Shown here in pieces: positions 16,770-24,665 of a stretch of 43,731 nucleotides of DNA. The stretch covers positions 1 through 43,731 of the forward strand of contig PBEG01000013.1 of assembly GCA_002718395.1 (NCBI GenBank). Direction: 5' to 3'. Position 1 is the first letter of the stretch. Each line of letters begins with the position of its first letter. The notes below the pieces were generated by a model, which worked only from the letters and a program-made list of their open reading frames with translations, ran no database searches and had not been told where the DNA came from. The DNA is from Chloroflexota bacterium. GTDB lineage: Bacteria; Chloroflexota; Dehalococcoidia; UBA2979. The position numbers and the translations under genes are program-made.

Positions 16770-17300
16770 ATGTCGAAAAAAAATATATTTCCAATAGATG
16801 CAAGCCAAATTCTTTTTTTTGCAAGATCTATTAATGAAGAGAATCCAATTTATTATGATGTTGAATATGCTCAATCAAAAGGTCTTAAAGGAACTATTGC
16901 TCCATTGACTTTTGTTGAGGCATATCATCAGTTCGATTCAACTTATAGATTGAGACCTAATCCAGATAAAAAATGGCCTGGAACACCACGGCAAAAAATT
17001 ACTGAATCTAAAAAAAATGACAAGCAAAAAAAGAAAAGTCAGTCGAAGGGTGGCACTGGCTTACATGCTGAACAACATTTTGAATATCATCTGCCTGTTT
17101 ATAGTGGCGACGTACTCCATTGGAAAGATGGTGAATTAAAATCATGGGAACGAGAAGGTAAAAAAGGAGGCAAACTTATCTTTACTGAATATAGCACTCA
17201 ATTTTTTAATCAAAATGATGAATTAGTCGTTACAGCAAGAAAGGTAACTGTGATAACAGAAAAAGTTGTAAAAGAAGAAGACGGAAAAAAATCATCATGA
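16770..17300 (+). CDS. MaoC-like hydratase, N-terminal-type subunit (module 1)
   Basis: Hot-dog-fold protein (176 aa from ATG 16770) of the FAS1-like dehydratase/MaoC N-terminal family. Visible features are ILFFARSINEENPIYYDVEYAQSKGLKGTIAPLTFV near the start and FEYHLPVYSGDVLH later. The ORF-track TTG at 16740 adds 10 residues without a ribosome site; the ATG also has only a weak one. A lysine-rich loop (KKNDKQKKKSQSKGG) is inserted before the second half. In such two-gene enzymes this subunit usually shapes the substrate pocket while the partner supplies catalysis. The stop overlaps the next start (ATGA), so the two are translationally coupled. Confidence 0.8.
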   Translation: MSKKNIFPIDASQILFFARSINEENPIYYDVEYAQSKGLKGTIAPLTFVEAYHQFDSTYRLRPNPDKKWPGTPRQKITESKKNDKQKKKSQSKGGTGLHAEQHFEYHLPVYSGDVLHWKDGELKSWEREGKKGGKLIFTEYSTQFFNQNDELVVTARKVTVITEKVVKEEDGKKSS

Positions 17301-17716
17301 ATGAGTCTATTAATAGCTTAGAAGTCGGACAAGAATTTACTGAAGTTGTTGTAGAGAATTTGACGCGTACACAAATTGTTCAATATGCAGGTGCATCTGG
17401 TGATTTTAATCCTTTGCATACTGATGAACCATTTGCAACAGAAATAGCAGGGTATCCATCAACTTTTGCTCACGGCATGCTAGGGATGGCTTTAACTGGC
17501 AAATTATTAACTAAGCTTTTTGATAATGTCACTATTAAGAAATTTGGTGTTAGATTTCAAAATATTATTTGGCCTGGCGATACATTAATTACTAAAATTG
17601 TTATTGATAAAATTGAGAGTGATGCTGAAAGTAAATTTATTGAATTATCAATTCATACTTCTAATCAAGCAGATAAAATTGTTTTAAGTGGTTCAGCATC
17701 TATAGAGACTCAGTAG
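17297..17716 (+). CDS. MaoC-like (R)-enoyl-CoA hydratase, catalytic subunit (module 1)
   Basis: Single hot-dog domain (139 aa) with an intact hydratase-2 motif, YAGASGDFNPLHTDEPFA: the catalytic Asp is at about 36 and His at about 41. AHGMLGMALTGKLL follows, as in MaoC proteins. It adds water to (or removes it from) a 2-enoyl-CoA with R stereochemistry. Its ATG overlaps the TGA of the upstream subunit, so a heteromer is expected. It converges on the PQQ-type protein gene with a single base between stops. The substrate is unknown; it could serve the same pathway as the ligase and CoA-transferases. Confidence 0.87.
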   Translation: MNESINSLEVGQEFTEVVVENLTRTQIVQYAGASGDFNPLHTDEPFATEIAGYPSTFAHGMLGMALTGKLLTKLFDNVTIKKFGVRFQNIIWPGDTLITKIVIDKIESDAESKFIELSIHTSNQADKIVLSGSASIETQ

Positions 17717-17717
17717 A

Positions 17718-19178
17718 CTAATCAATATTAATTATTATTCGATCATCAATCACTGCTATTAATTCATTATCAATGATTGCAATTTGATTAAGCTTACCTC
17801 GATTTATTCCTATCCGGTTTACTTCTTTCCCAGTATCGGTATCTAAAGTTACTAGATCATTTCCAATTCCTAGAACTAAGCCAGATTTTGTGATAATTGG
17901 ATCAGTGACGGTATTGTCATAATCAACTTGCCAGTTGAACGTGCCTGTTGTTTTATCAATTGATTTTATTGAACCATCATAATGTGCAGTAAAAATACTA
18001 GTTTTATTTACTGCAGGTATTTTTAAGTGTGTAATAGTTCTTCTCAAGCTTCCTTTACCTAAACTAGTTATCCAGTTATTGTCATCTCTAGGTATAATAG
18101 GAGCCATATTCCAGCCCATAAGTTGACCCCAAATAAATCTAAGAGTAGGAATTTTATCCCACCAATAACCTCTAGCCTCTTTACTAATAGAACCTACTTC
18201 ATTCTTTGCAAAAACATAGAAATTATCTCCTTCAGTATAGGTATGTTCTACCCAGCTAGTTCTATGTCTGTGAAGTATTTCACCAGTTTTTCGATCTATG
18301 TGCACTAAAATACTGGACGTAGAGATGATAAGTATTTCGTTATTTGCAGAAACAGCTGTTGCAGGAAATTCATTAAGATTTTGTATTTTTTTAGACCAAA
18401 TTAAATCACCATTATTAACATCAAAAAAGTACATTGAATTTAAAGAATTTGCATAAATTACTCCATCTACTATGCTTATACCGGTTAAAAAAACATCATC
18501 AGTTGCTGTTTGCCAAACTGTTCTGCCCGTTGCAATTTCAACTGCATTCATAATGCCATCTCTTTGAGGAAAATACACTTTGTCTTCAATGATTATTGGA
18601 GTACTATCTAATAGTCCAGGAACTTTTTTAGTCCAAACTAATTGACCGGTTTCTTTTGAAATTGCATTGAGTTCACCATTAACTAATGCATAAATAATAA
18701 AATTTTTATTTCCAATAATGTTCGTTGACAATCCCTTCATATTGAATAATTTGGGAAGTTTCATCTGGTGTTCCCACAAAACATTACCATTTAAATCAAA
18801 GTTTTTATTAAGGCTTCTCATGCCAGTTGATTGTCCATATTCACTTGGCCATGATGCACCATCACTAATTACTGCAATTGCAGTACTGCCAGTTGGGAGA
18901 GGAGGAACAATTCTATATTTAGTGACATATAATAAATGACCAAAAATAAAAATAATAAAATAGATTGAAATTGCTGTCAAAAATAAAAATCTTTTTCGAA
19001 GAAAATTTGATTGGTCTTTGAGTCTCGTAGCTTTGTCTACAAATGTCTTATTTTGTTCATTGTTAACCCTTTTCATTACGGATACATTGCGGAGATTATA
19101 GAGGCATTTTCTACAAATTTGTGAATTTGCATTTACTTCAATAGAACAACGAGGGCATATTTTATATTCTTGTTCCAT
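17718..19178 (-). CDS. Membrane-anchored PQQ-type beta-propeller with zinc ribbon
   Basis: 486-aa protein with three parts. First is an N-terminal zinc ribbon, CPRC...CRKC (Cys at about 8, 11, 22, 25). Next is one transmembrane helix (about 64-86, FLFLTAISIYFIIFIFGHLLY). Last is an extracytoplasmic propeller with repeated blades of PQQ/pyrrolo-quinoline type: GNVLWEHQM, TGQLVWTKKVPG, TGRTVWQTATDD, NGDLIWSKKIQN, TGEILHRHR, TGTFNWQVDYD, TGKEVNRIG. These Trp-docking repeats are shared by true quinoprotein dehydrogenases and by BamB-like scaffolds. I see no obvious catalytic metal or PQQ site, so a scaffold or sensor role is likelier. The stop of the enoyl-CoA hydratase is 2 bases upstream, so both are in one operon. 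Confidence 0.75.
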   Translation of the reverse strand: MEQEYKICPRCSIEVNANSQICRKCLYNLRNVSVMKRVNNEQNKTFVDKATRLKDQSNFLRKRFLFLTAISIYFIIFIFGHLLYVTKYRIVPPLPTGSTAIAVISDGASWPSEYGQSTGMRSLNKNFDLNGNVLWEHQMKLPKLFNMKGLSTNIIGNKNFIIYALVNGELNAISKETGQLVWTKKVPGLLDSTPIIIEDKVYFPQRDGIMNAVEIATGRTVWQTATDDVFLTGISIVDGVIYANSLNSMYFFDVNNGDLIWSKKIQNLNEFPATAVSANNEILIISTSSILVHIDRKTGEILHRHRTSWVEHTYTEGDNFYVFAKNEVGSISKEARGYWWDKIPTLRFIWGQLMGWNMAPIIPRDDNNWITSLGKGSLRRTITHLKIPAVNKTSIFTAHYDGSIKSIDKTTGTFNWQVDYDNTVTDPIITKSGLVLGIGNDLVTLDTDTGKEVNRIGINRGKLNQIAIIDNELIAVIDDRIIINID

Positions 19179-19180
19179 AT

Positions 19181-20011
19181 TTATTTTTTGTTCTTTTCTG
19201 AAATCTTCTTTATATGCACAGCATCATGAAATTTTGGTTTTCGTTTTTCTTGAAGTGCTAATAATGCTTCTCTATGCTCGATAGATTTTCGTGCATCAGC
19301 AAAATTATTTATAGATCTTTGTGCAATTTCTTTAAATGAGGTTGCTGTCATATCTTGAAAAATCATTTCTTTTATTGTGTGTAGTGTATTAGTAGGATTA
19401 TCAGCAATAGAATTAGCAATTTTAATAGCTTCATCAACAAGATTATTAGGTTCATATATTTTTGTTATTAATCCGAAGTCAAGTGCTTCATCTGCATTAT
19501 ATATATTTCCCGTCAACATCATTTCTTTTGCTTTTTGTAAACCAATTAATTTAGGAAGCAACCATGAGCTATCAAGTTCAGGAGTTAATCCTAGTTTTGA
19601 AAATCTCATTGAAAATTTTGCTTCTGTAGACGCTAAATTAAAATCAAACCAAAAAGTACAAGTTAAACCTGCCCCCAACGCTAAGCCATTAATTGCACCA
19701 ATAATTGGCTTGCTTGCTATCATTCTTTTTGCTTCAAAAGCAACAGGTTGATATTTTTCCCAATATTCTTTAACTTTTTGGTCTCCTTTTGAAGCTGATG
19801 CAAATTCGCTAACATCTGCACCTGAACTAAATGCCTTACCTTTTCCAGTACAAACCATCGCACCAATAGTTTCATCTTTGTTTATTGCATTAAGAAGTTC
19901 TAACCATTCTTTAAAAAACAAACCATTAAATGCATTTAGTTTTTCAGGACGATTCCATGATGCTAGCAATACACGATCATGTCTTTCAATTGATATAGTT
20001 TCGTATTTCAT
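19181..20011 (-). CDS. Enoyl-CoA hydratase/isomerase family protein
   Basis: Crotonase-fold enzyme (276 aa). The first oxyanion-hole segment is GKGKAFSSGADVSEF (about 56-70), the second is KPIIGAINGLALGAGL (about 101-116), and the likely catalytic Glu is at about 145 in SKLGLTPELDSSW. Where classic hydratases have a second Glu (as in GQPE), this protein has SMRF, so it resembles delta-isomerases or PaaG-like members more than standard enoyl-CoA hydratase. It is divergent from MaoC module 2 across a 62-bp gap that holds a 17-bp inverted repeat, and transcribed together with the propeller gene. Confidence 0.87.
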   Translation of the reverse strand: MKYETISIERHDRVLLASWNRPEKLNAFNGLFFKEWLELLNAINKDETIGAMVCTGKGKAFSSGADVSEFASASKGDQKVKEYWEKYQPVAFEAKRMIASKPIIGAINGLALGAGLTCTFWFDFNLASTEAKFSMRFSKLGLTPELDSSWLLPKLIGLQKAKEMMLTGNIYNADEALDFGLITKIYEPNNLVDEAIKIANSIADNPTNTLHTIKEMIFQDMTATSFKEIAQRSINNFADARKSIEHREALLALQEKRKPKFHDAVHIKKISEKNKK

Positions 20012-20020
20012 AAAAAATCC

Positions 20021-20037
20021 TATTTTATGCTAAAATA
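20021..20037. promoter_or_regulatory. 17-bp inverted repeat between enoyl-CoA hydratase and MaoC module 2
   Basis: TATTTTA-TGC-TAAAATA is a perfect 7-bp inverted repeat with a 3-bp spacer in the 62-bp divergent gap. TATAATAT-type -10 sequences lie beside it. It could be an operator acting on both genes. It is AT-rich, so chance remains possible. Confidence 0.4.
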
Positions 20038-20073
20038 TAATATATCATAACTAAAATTATATAGAGGATTTAG

Positions 20074-20562
20074 ATGAATAAAGATGACATAGATAAGGCT
20101 GTAGATGCTTTAGATAAAGCAAAGGGCGAATGGTATCGTGAAAGGATCTCATTTCCTGTAGATTTTTCTGATATAAGAAGATGGGCTATAGGAGTATATT
20201 GGCCAGAAATTCCTCCAAATATTTTTGTTGACGAAAATTATGCAAAAAAAACTAAATGGGGAAAAATTATAGCTCCAAGGGAATTTAATCCTTTTGCATG
20301 GCCAGTTAAAGCAAATGAATCTAATGGAGGACTTGATATTGGATTAATTCCTCATTTAAGAAGTATGGCTGGTGGCACAAATGATGTTTATGGGGTCCAA
20401 ATTCATATAGGAGACGTTATTGTCGAACGTAGTAGAGTGAGTGAATATAAATTAACTAAAACGAGGCTCGGTCAAACTTTATTTGTTATTAATGAATCTG
20501 AGTGGATTAACCAAGATAAAGAACTTGTTAGAACACGATTTTCTACTGGAGTAAGATATTAA
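20074..20562 (+). CDS. MaoC-like hydratase, N-terminal-type subunit (module 2)
   Basis: Hot-dog-fold protein (162 aa) of the FAS1-like dehydratase family. DFSDIRRWAIGVYWPEIPPNIFVDENYAKKTKWGKIIAPREFNPFAW is typical of this group, which lacks the catalytic Asp/His pair. GDVIVERSRVSEYKLTKTRLGQTLFVINES forms the later strands. GAGGAT precedes the ATG. The stop (TAA) is immediately followed by the ATG of the partner, with zero spacing. By analogy with module 1 it should form a heteromer with the next gene product. The substrate is unknown. Confidence 0.8.
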   Translation: MNKDDIDKAVDALDKAKGEWYRERISFPVDFSDIRRWAIGVYWPEIPPNIFVDENYAKKTKWGKIIAPREFNPFAWPVKANESNGGLDIGLIPHLRSMAGGTNDVYGVQIHIGDVIVERSRVSEYKLTKTRLGQTLFVINESEWINQDKELVRTRFSTGVRY

Positions 20563-20982
20563 ATGAAAAATAATTTTGATGATTTTAAAATTGGCGACAT
20601 GTCACCAAAATGGGAACGAGTTACTGGTCCAATGGAATGGAATCGATTTGCTGCTGCAAACGATGAATTTTATTTGGTTCACATGGATGATCAGGTTGCT
20701 ATTGATGCCGAGAACCCTGAAGGAATGTTTGGAATGGGGCAAATGCGCTTCTCATATATCCATAATGCAATTCGTGATTGGCTAGGTGATGAAATTGAAG
20801 TAAAGCAAGTTTCTTGCAGATATACAGCTATTAATCAAAAAAACGATACTTTATCAACCACACTAAAAGTTATTGAAAAAATTACTAACGAAAAAGATGA
20901 AAAGATTCTCAAACTTGAAGTCGATGTTATGAGACAAGATGGTACATCAACTACTCCGGGTTTTGCACTTGTAAAATTGTAA
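20563..20982 (+). CDS. MaoC-like hydratase, second subunit (module 2), altered motif
   Basis: Single hot-dog domain (139 aa), partner of the preceding subunit. The region matching the hydratase-2 motif reads WNRFAAANDEFYLVHMDD. His (about 40) is kept, but aligned against family members reading GDFYEIHYD the Asp position is taken by Glu 35, with Asp one residue earlier. GMGQMRFSYIHNAIRDWLG follows where MaoC proteins have the HGM helix. It may be active with Glu, act on a special substrate, or have lost hydration activity. It starts directly on the upstream stop and converges on the LLM gene with 6 bases between. Confidence 0.75.
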   Translation: MKNNFDDFKIGDMSPKWERVTGPMEWNRFAAANDEFYLVHMDDQVAIDAENPEGMFGMGQMRFSYIHNAIRDWLGDEIEVKQVSCRYTAINQKNDTLSTTLKVIEKITNEKDEKILKLEVDVMRQDGTSTTPGFALVKL

Positions 20983-20988
20983 ATAGTT

Positions 20989-22044
20989 TTAGCTAATTAA
21001 TTTTTCAAGTAATTTACCAGCTTCTTTTGGTGCACCCTTAGGCATATATATGATTTGAACATCAGCACCATTTTTGGATCGTTCCTGTAATCGATCTCTA
21101 ATTTGTTCAACTGTACCAATAACTTGAATTTCTTCTACCATATCATTAGAGATTGCTTGAACTGCTTTATCCATATCTTTATTGTTGAATGCTTCTTGAG
21201 ATTCAGCAACTTCTTTTGCCCAACCAGTCCTAGTCATCATTTCATGATAAAAGTTGCCCATTCTATTTATATACATTTCAAGCGGTTTTCTTGCTTCGTC
21301 CCAAATTGCATCATCATTGTTTCCATCGAGAATGAATAAATGACTGTGTGGCGCTACTGTTATTTCGTTCACGTCTCTGTTAATTTTTTTAGCACCTATC
21401 TTCATTTGATCTTTTAATTCATACATTCTTGAACTTGGCCAATGAACTGGCATAATTCCATCAGCTATTTCACCAGATTGTTCTAGTGATTTTGGTGTTA
21501 ATGAAGCAATCCAAACTGGCACATGGTCTCGAGGTCTGTCATATCTTAATGAAAATCCTTGAGTGAGTTGATAAATTTCTCCTTCATAAAATAATTTTTC
21601 ACCACTTATCAACATGTTAAATATTTCAGTATATTCTTTTAATCGCCTGAGAGGTTTTTTAAATGGTATTCCATGATAATTTTCTACTACTGCAGAGCTT
21701 GAGCTCCCAATACCAAGTATCATTCTCCCCTCTGAAATTATCTCTAGGGTTGCAAAATCTTGAGCGAGTGCAGCAGGGGAACGAGAAAATGAATTAATGA
21801 TTGATGTGCCTATTTGAATTTTATTCGTGTGTTCAGCAATTAATGATAGCCAGGGGATTGCTGATAATTGCCATGATTCAGGTACAACTACGCATTCATA
21901 CCCAAGACTTTCAGCTATTTGTATTTTTTCTATAGATGTTTCCCAGCTTTCTGACATAACGACATCACTTCTGCTGCCAGGCACAGATGTTGCAAGGGCT
22001 TTTTTTTCTGTTGAAACCATACCTGTTAATATACCTAAACGCAT
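20989..22044 (-). CDS. LLM-class flavin/F420-dependent oxidoreductase
   Basis: Bacterial-luciferase-like TIM-barrel enzyme (351 aa) using F420 or FMN. The N-terminus MRLGILTG leads into IQIAESLGYECVVVPESWQLSAIPWLSLIAEHTNKIQIGTSII. The family signature SRSPAALAQDFATLEIISEGRMILGIGSS is present, followed by LRRLKEYTEIFNMLISGE and, late, GTVEQIRDRLQERSKNGADVQIIY. The cofactor cannot be fixed by eye; the layout resembles F420-dependent dehydrogenases and reductases. AAGGAG lies just upstream of the ATG. It is last in an operon after the propeller and SLT-like genes, 8 bases after the SLT gene ends. A link with the CoA enzymes nearby is possible. Confidence 0.88.
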   Translation of the reverse strand: MRLGILTGMVSTEKKALATSVPGSRSDVVMSESWETSIEKIQIAESLGYECVVVPESWQLSAIPWLSLIAEHTNKIQIGTSIINSFSRSPAALAQDFATLEIISEGRMILGIGSSSSAVVENYHGIPFKKPLRRLKEYTEIFNMLISGEKLFYEGEIYQLTQGFSLRYDRPRDHVPVWIASLTPKSLEQSGEIADGIMPVHWPSSRMYELKDQMKIGAKKINRDVNEITVAPHSHLFILDGNNDDAIWDEARKPLEMYINRMGNFYHEMMTRTGWAKEVAESQEAFNNKDMDKAVQAISNDMVEEIQVIGTVEQIRDRLQERSKNGADVQIIYMPKGAPKEAGKLLEKLIS

Positions 22045-22052
22045 ATTTCTCC

Positions 22053-23384
22053 TTAATATATTTTACTTATGCCTGATACTCCTGAATTAAATTCAGCAAA
22101 TGCATCAACAGTAATAACTCGGTCTGCAATATTCAAATTAGCAAATTGTATAACAATCTTACCTATTGCTCTCGTATCAGGCAATAATGTTGGATTAATC
22201 TTTATAATTACTTCAGATTCTCTTTGGCATTTTGTCATATTGCATTCTATGTCTTTACCAAGAGCAATACCTGCTGGTTTTTCTAAAACAATCCATGGAT
22301 ATGTTGTGTAAGCGTTCCATGACAACAACCCCAAACCATTATTAGTAATTATAATAGTCCTATCTGCTAAATTATTTTTAGCATTTGTTTGAATTCTTAA
22401 TTTATCTTTTGAAAGTGAAGCATTTGGCTTGCCTAACATCATATCATTGGAAGGATTGATTGATTGAGGCTTTGTACTGTAATGTATTGGTTTAGGAGTA
22501 GGCATATCCATAGCTGCATAAGGGTAATTAAAATTAGATAATGCTAATTTATTTGCAAATATTGGATCAGATAAATTAGGCAATGAAATATTGATTTTTT
22601 GCCATAATTGTTTACCAGAAACCTTTGGAGGGTTATTTAGACAGCCCCATACCAATTCTTGATAAGGAAACTGATTTTTAGGATAACGCCCATCACATGT
22701 ATAGACTGGTCTTGGCCATGACCCAAAAATTGGATCCAATGGATGATTGGACTTATTAGTGCCTGGACCACTAAATCCGTTATAACTCCATGTAGCATAA
22801 TACCAATTTTCTAAAATATTAGGATCTGAGTCTGTGTCTGTGCCGACAATTGGCCTGCTTTGAGGTGCCTGATTCCATTTTTCAATTAATATTTCAGCAC
22901 CTTTGGCAATATTATAAGATGGGTGATTTGCAATAAGAACTTGCTCCTTGCTAAGTATTTTCCCTATAGCTGGCTTTTGCATTCCAGATGTGACTTGCAT
23001 GATGCCATAACCACAATCAAATGCAATTAAGGCAGGACCTTTAGAATTATATGCAACTTGTGTGGTAGCCATTAGTATTTCAGATTCTACCCAAGCAATT
23101 GATTTTAATATCTCTTGAGGCAGTTCTGCATTCACCTCTCTTCTATTTTGTCGTGTTCCTGCTTCTCCAGTAGGTAGCTCAAAATTACTGTCTCCTTTGA
23201 ATAATTTACCTGATGCTGCATATTCAAGTAATTTGAGATACGCAGATCTATTCTTATCAGCTTCATATGTATGCGGCGTATTTAAGAAAGCACAGGCGTT
23301 AGCCTGTTTCTCACCTAAATTGAATATGGCTATTATTAAGAATATGCTTACAATAAATATTGTTTGGACATGAAATTTTTTCAA
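22053..23384 (-). CDS. Secreted lytic-transglycosylase-like protein with BACON-like tail
   Basis: Exported protein (443 aa). I start it at TTG 23384, whose TTGA overlaps the upstream gene's TGA and which has GGTGG in front; the ORF track starts 5 residues earlier. An N-terminal signal/anchor helix (FIVSIFLIIAIFNLG) is followed by an SLT-lysozyme-like domain: ILKSIAWVESE (likely catalytic Glu, about 100-102), CGYGIMQVTSGM, YNIAKGAEILIEKWN and WYYATWSYNGFSGPG. The C-terminal 90 residues (TIIITNNGLGLLSWNAYTTYPWIVLEKPAG) resemble a BACON/Ig-like module that binds glycans or protein. Cys pairs (CAF, CGY, TCD, GCL) suggest disulfides. It may cleave peptidoglycan or another glycan. Confidence 0.75.
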   Translation of the reverse strand: MKKFHVQTIFIVSIFLIIAIFNLGEKQANACAFLNTPHTYEADKNRSAYLKLLEYAASGKLFKGDSNFELPTGEAGTRQNRREVNAELPQEILKSIAWVESEILMATTQVAYNSKGPALIAFDCGYGIMQVTSGMQKPAIGKILSKEQVLIANHPSYNIAKGAEILIEKWNQAPQSRPIVGTDTDSDPNILENWYYATWSYNGFSGPGTNKSNHPLDPIFGSWPRPVYTCDGRYPKNQFPYQELVWGCLNNPPKVSGKQLWQKINISLPNLSDPIFANKLALSNFNYPYAAMDMPTPKPIHYSTKPQSINPSNDMMLGKPNASLSKDKLRIQTNAKNNLADRTIIITNNGLGLLSWNAYTTYPWIVLEKPAGIALGKDIECNMTKCQRESEVIIKINPTLLPDTRAIGKIVIQFANLNIADRVITVDAFAEFNSGVSGISKIY

Positions 23385-24607
23385 TTTAAGTACCACCAAT
23401 TCGCATAAATAATTAAGTTATCGCTTTCAATTGGAAAGCGAGTTTTCTCTTCATTGTTGGATATGTAAATTTTCTCTAAATAATTCATATTTGGTTGTAT
23501 ATTTTTTATAAGCATATTTTCTCTATATCGATCAAATGCTATGGGAGTATCAAATCCATTTAGGGGTTGTGTTAGTTTCTCTAATCCAGGCTCCTTTAAA
23601 TTAAAGATATTGATTGGTTGCTTTTTTTGAAGTAGCTCTGAGTTACTGCCAAAAGCAATTTTATTTTTACTCACCCATGTTGGCTTAAAATAGTGGACTG
23701 TTTCTGCATATCTGTCACTAGTGTTACCTGCTATCGACAAAACCTCTTTTTGAAAAGAATAATCATTTTTACCAAAATTTAGATCTACGTATTCTTTACT
23801 ATTTACGTCTAGAATTTTTAAAAGATATCTTAGAGATTCATTGCTTGATTTTTGTTCTATATATAGGAGTTGATTTTTTTCAGTATTTATCGACCAATCT
23901 CTTATGAAATAATCAGATATGTGTATGATTTCTTTCATTTTCATGTTTGAAATTTCCATTAATTTACTTCCTTGATTGTTATATTTGATCGCAAATAAAG
24001 TATTTTCATTAGACATTATAGGAAACAGTGCCATTGCAGAATTTGTTTTAAAGATTGTGCTTTTAATTCTAGTATTTAAATTATATTTTATTAATTTAGT
24101 TTCTTGATTATGAGACGTTGATCGATAATATACTGTTTTGTTTTTTTCATCAAATAGAGGTTTTATCATTAAGTCAGCATCTTTACCAATTACGATTTGT
24201 TCTTTTGATTGCAGGTTGTAAGCAATAATTTCTGCATTAAACCTAGGATTAGAAAATTCGTTGAAATTATTTGGAATAATCATTATTAGATTTGAATCAT
24301 TGCCTACTCTAGAAGCATTGACGCCCCAATTTGGTAGATGTTCTATTTCATGAATCTTTTCTTGATTTGCAAATTTTATTCCTGAATAAGAGTAAATTGT
24401 ATCTTTGTGTATAGAATGCTCTATGGTAACTACTCTTATGTCTTTGTTTTTTGTTATTAAAGATTGTTGGATATTTGAAAATATGTTGTATTGGGCTATA
24501 AAAAAATACATTACTGTTATTGCGAAAATTGTAACTAAGACAAATGTCTTATTAAATAAATTAATTATTTTATAATGAATTTTGTATTCTAAAAATTTTT
24601 CTAACAT
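23381..24607 (-). CDS. Membrane-anchored protein, probable TolB/WD40-like propeller
   Basis: I do not recognise a named family for this 408-aa protein. It has a short cytoplasmic N-terminus, one membrane helix (about 22-42, FVLVTIFAITVMYFFIAQYN), and an extracytoplasmic domain of short beta-rich repeats: NLIMIIPNNF, EIIAYNLQSKEQIVIGKDADLMIKPLFDEKNKTVYYRS, TKLIKYNLNTRIKSTIFKTNSAMALFPIMS, NQLLYIEQKS, KNKIAFGSN. This alternation resembles TolB/DPP-type propeller blades. It overlaps the SLT-like gene by 4 bases (TTGA), so the two are translationally coupled and may work together at the cell surface. It is divergent from the M50 protease gene. Confidence 0.6.
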   Translation of the reverse strand: MLEKFLEYKIHYKIINLFNKTFVLVTIFAITVMYFFIAQYNIFSNIQQSLITKNKDIRVVTIEHSIHKDTIYSYSGIKFANQEKIHEIEHLPNWGVNASRVGNDSNLIMIIPNNFNEFSNPRFNAEIIAYNLQSKEQIVIGKDADLMIKPLFDEKNKTVYYRSTSHNQETKLIKYNLNTRIKSTIFKTNSAMALFPIMSNENTLFAIKYNNQGSKLMEISNMKMKEIIHISDYFIRDWSINTEKNQLLYIEQKSSNESLRYLLKILDVNSKEYVDLNFGKNDYSFQKEVLSIAGNTSDRYAETVHYFKPTWVSKNKIAFGSNSELLQKKQPINIFNLKEPGLEKLTQPLNGFDTPIAFDRYRENMLIKNIQPNMNYLEKIYISNNEEKTRFPIESDNLIIYANWWYLN

Positions 24608-24665
24608 GTTTCAAATGTACAATATGATTGAGTAAAAATATACTCTGCAATTAAGGAGCTGTGCA

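Noticed and set aside
19377-19751. 124-aa plus-strand ORF inside the enoyl-CoA hydratase
   Set aside because: It lies wholly antisense to a gene with clear crotonase motifs.
24630-24645. GAGTA-N6-TACTC inverted repeat before the M50 protease gene
   Set aside because: Five-base arms in AT-rich DNA are expected by chance; no second copy was seen.
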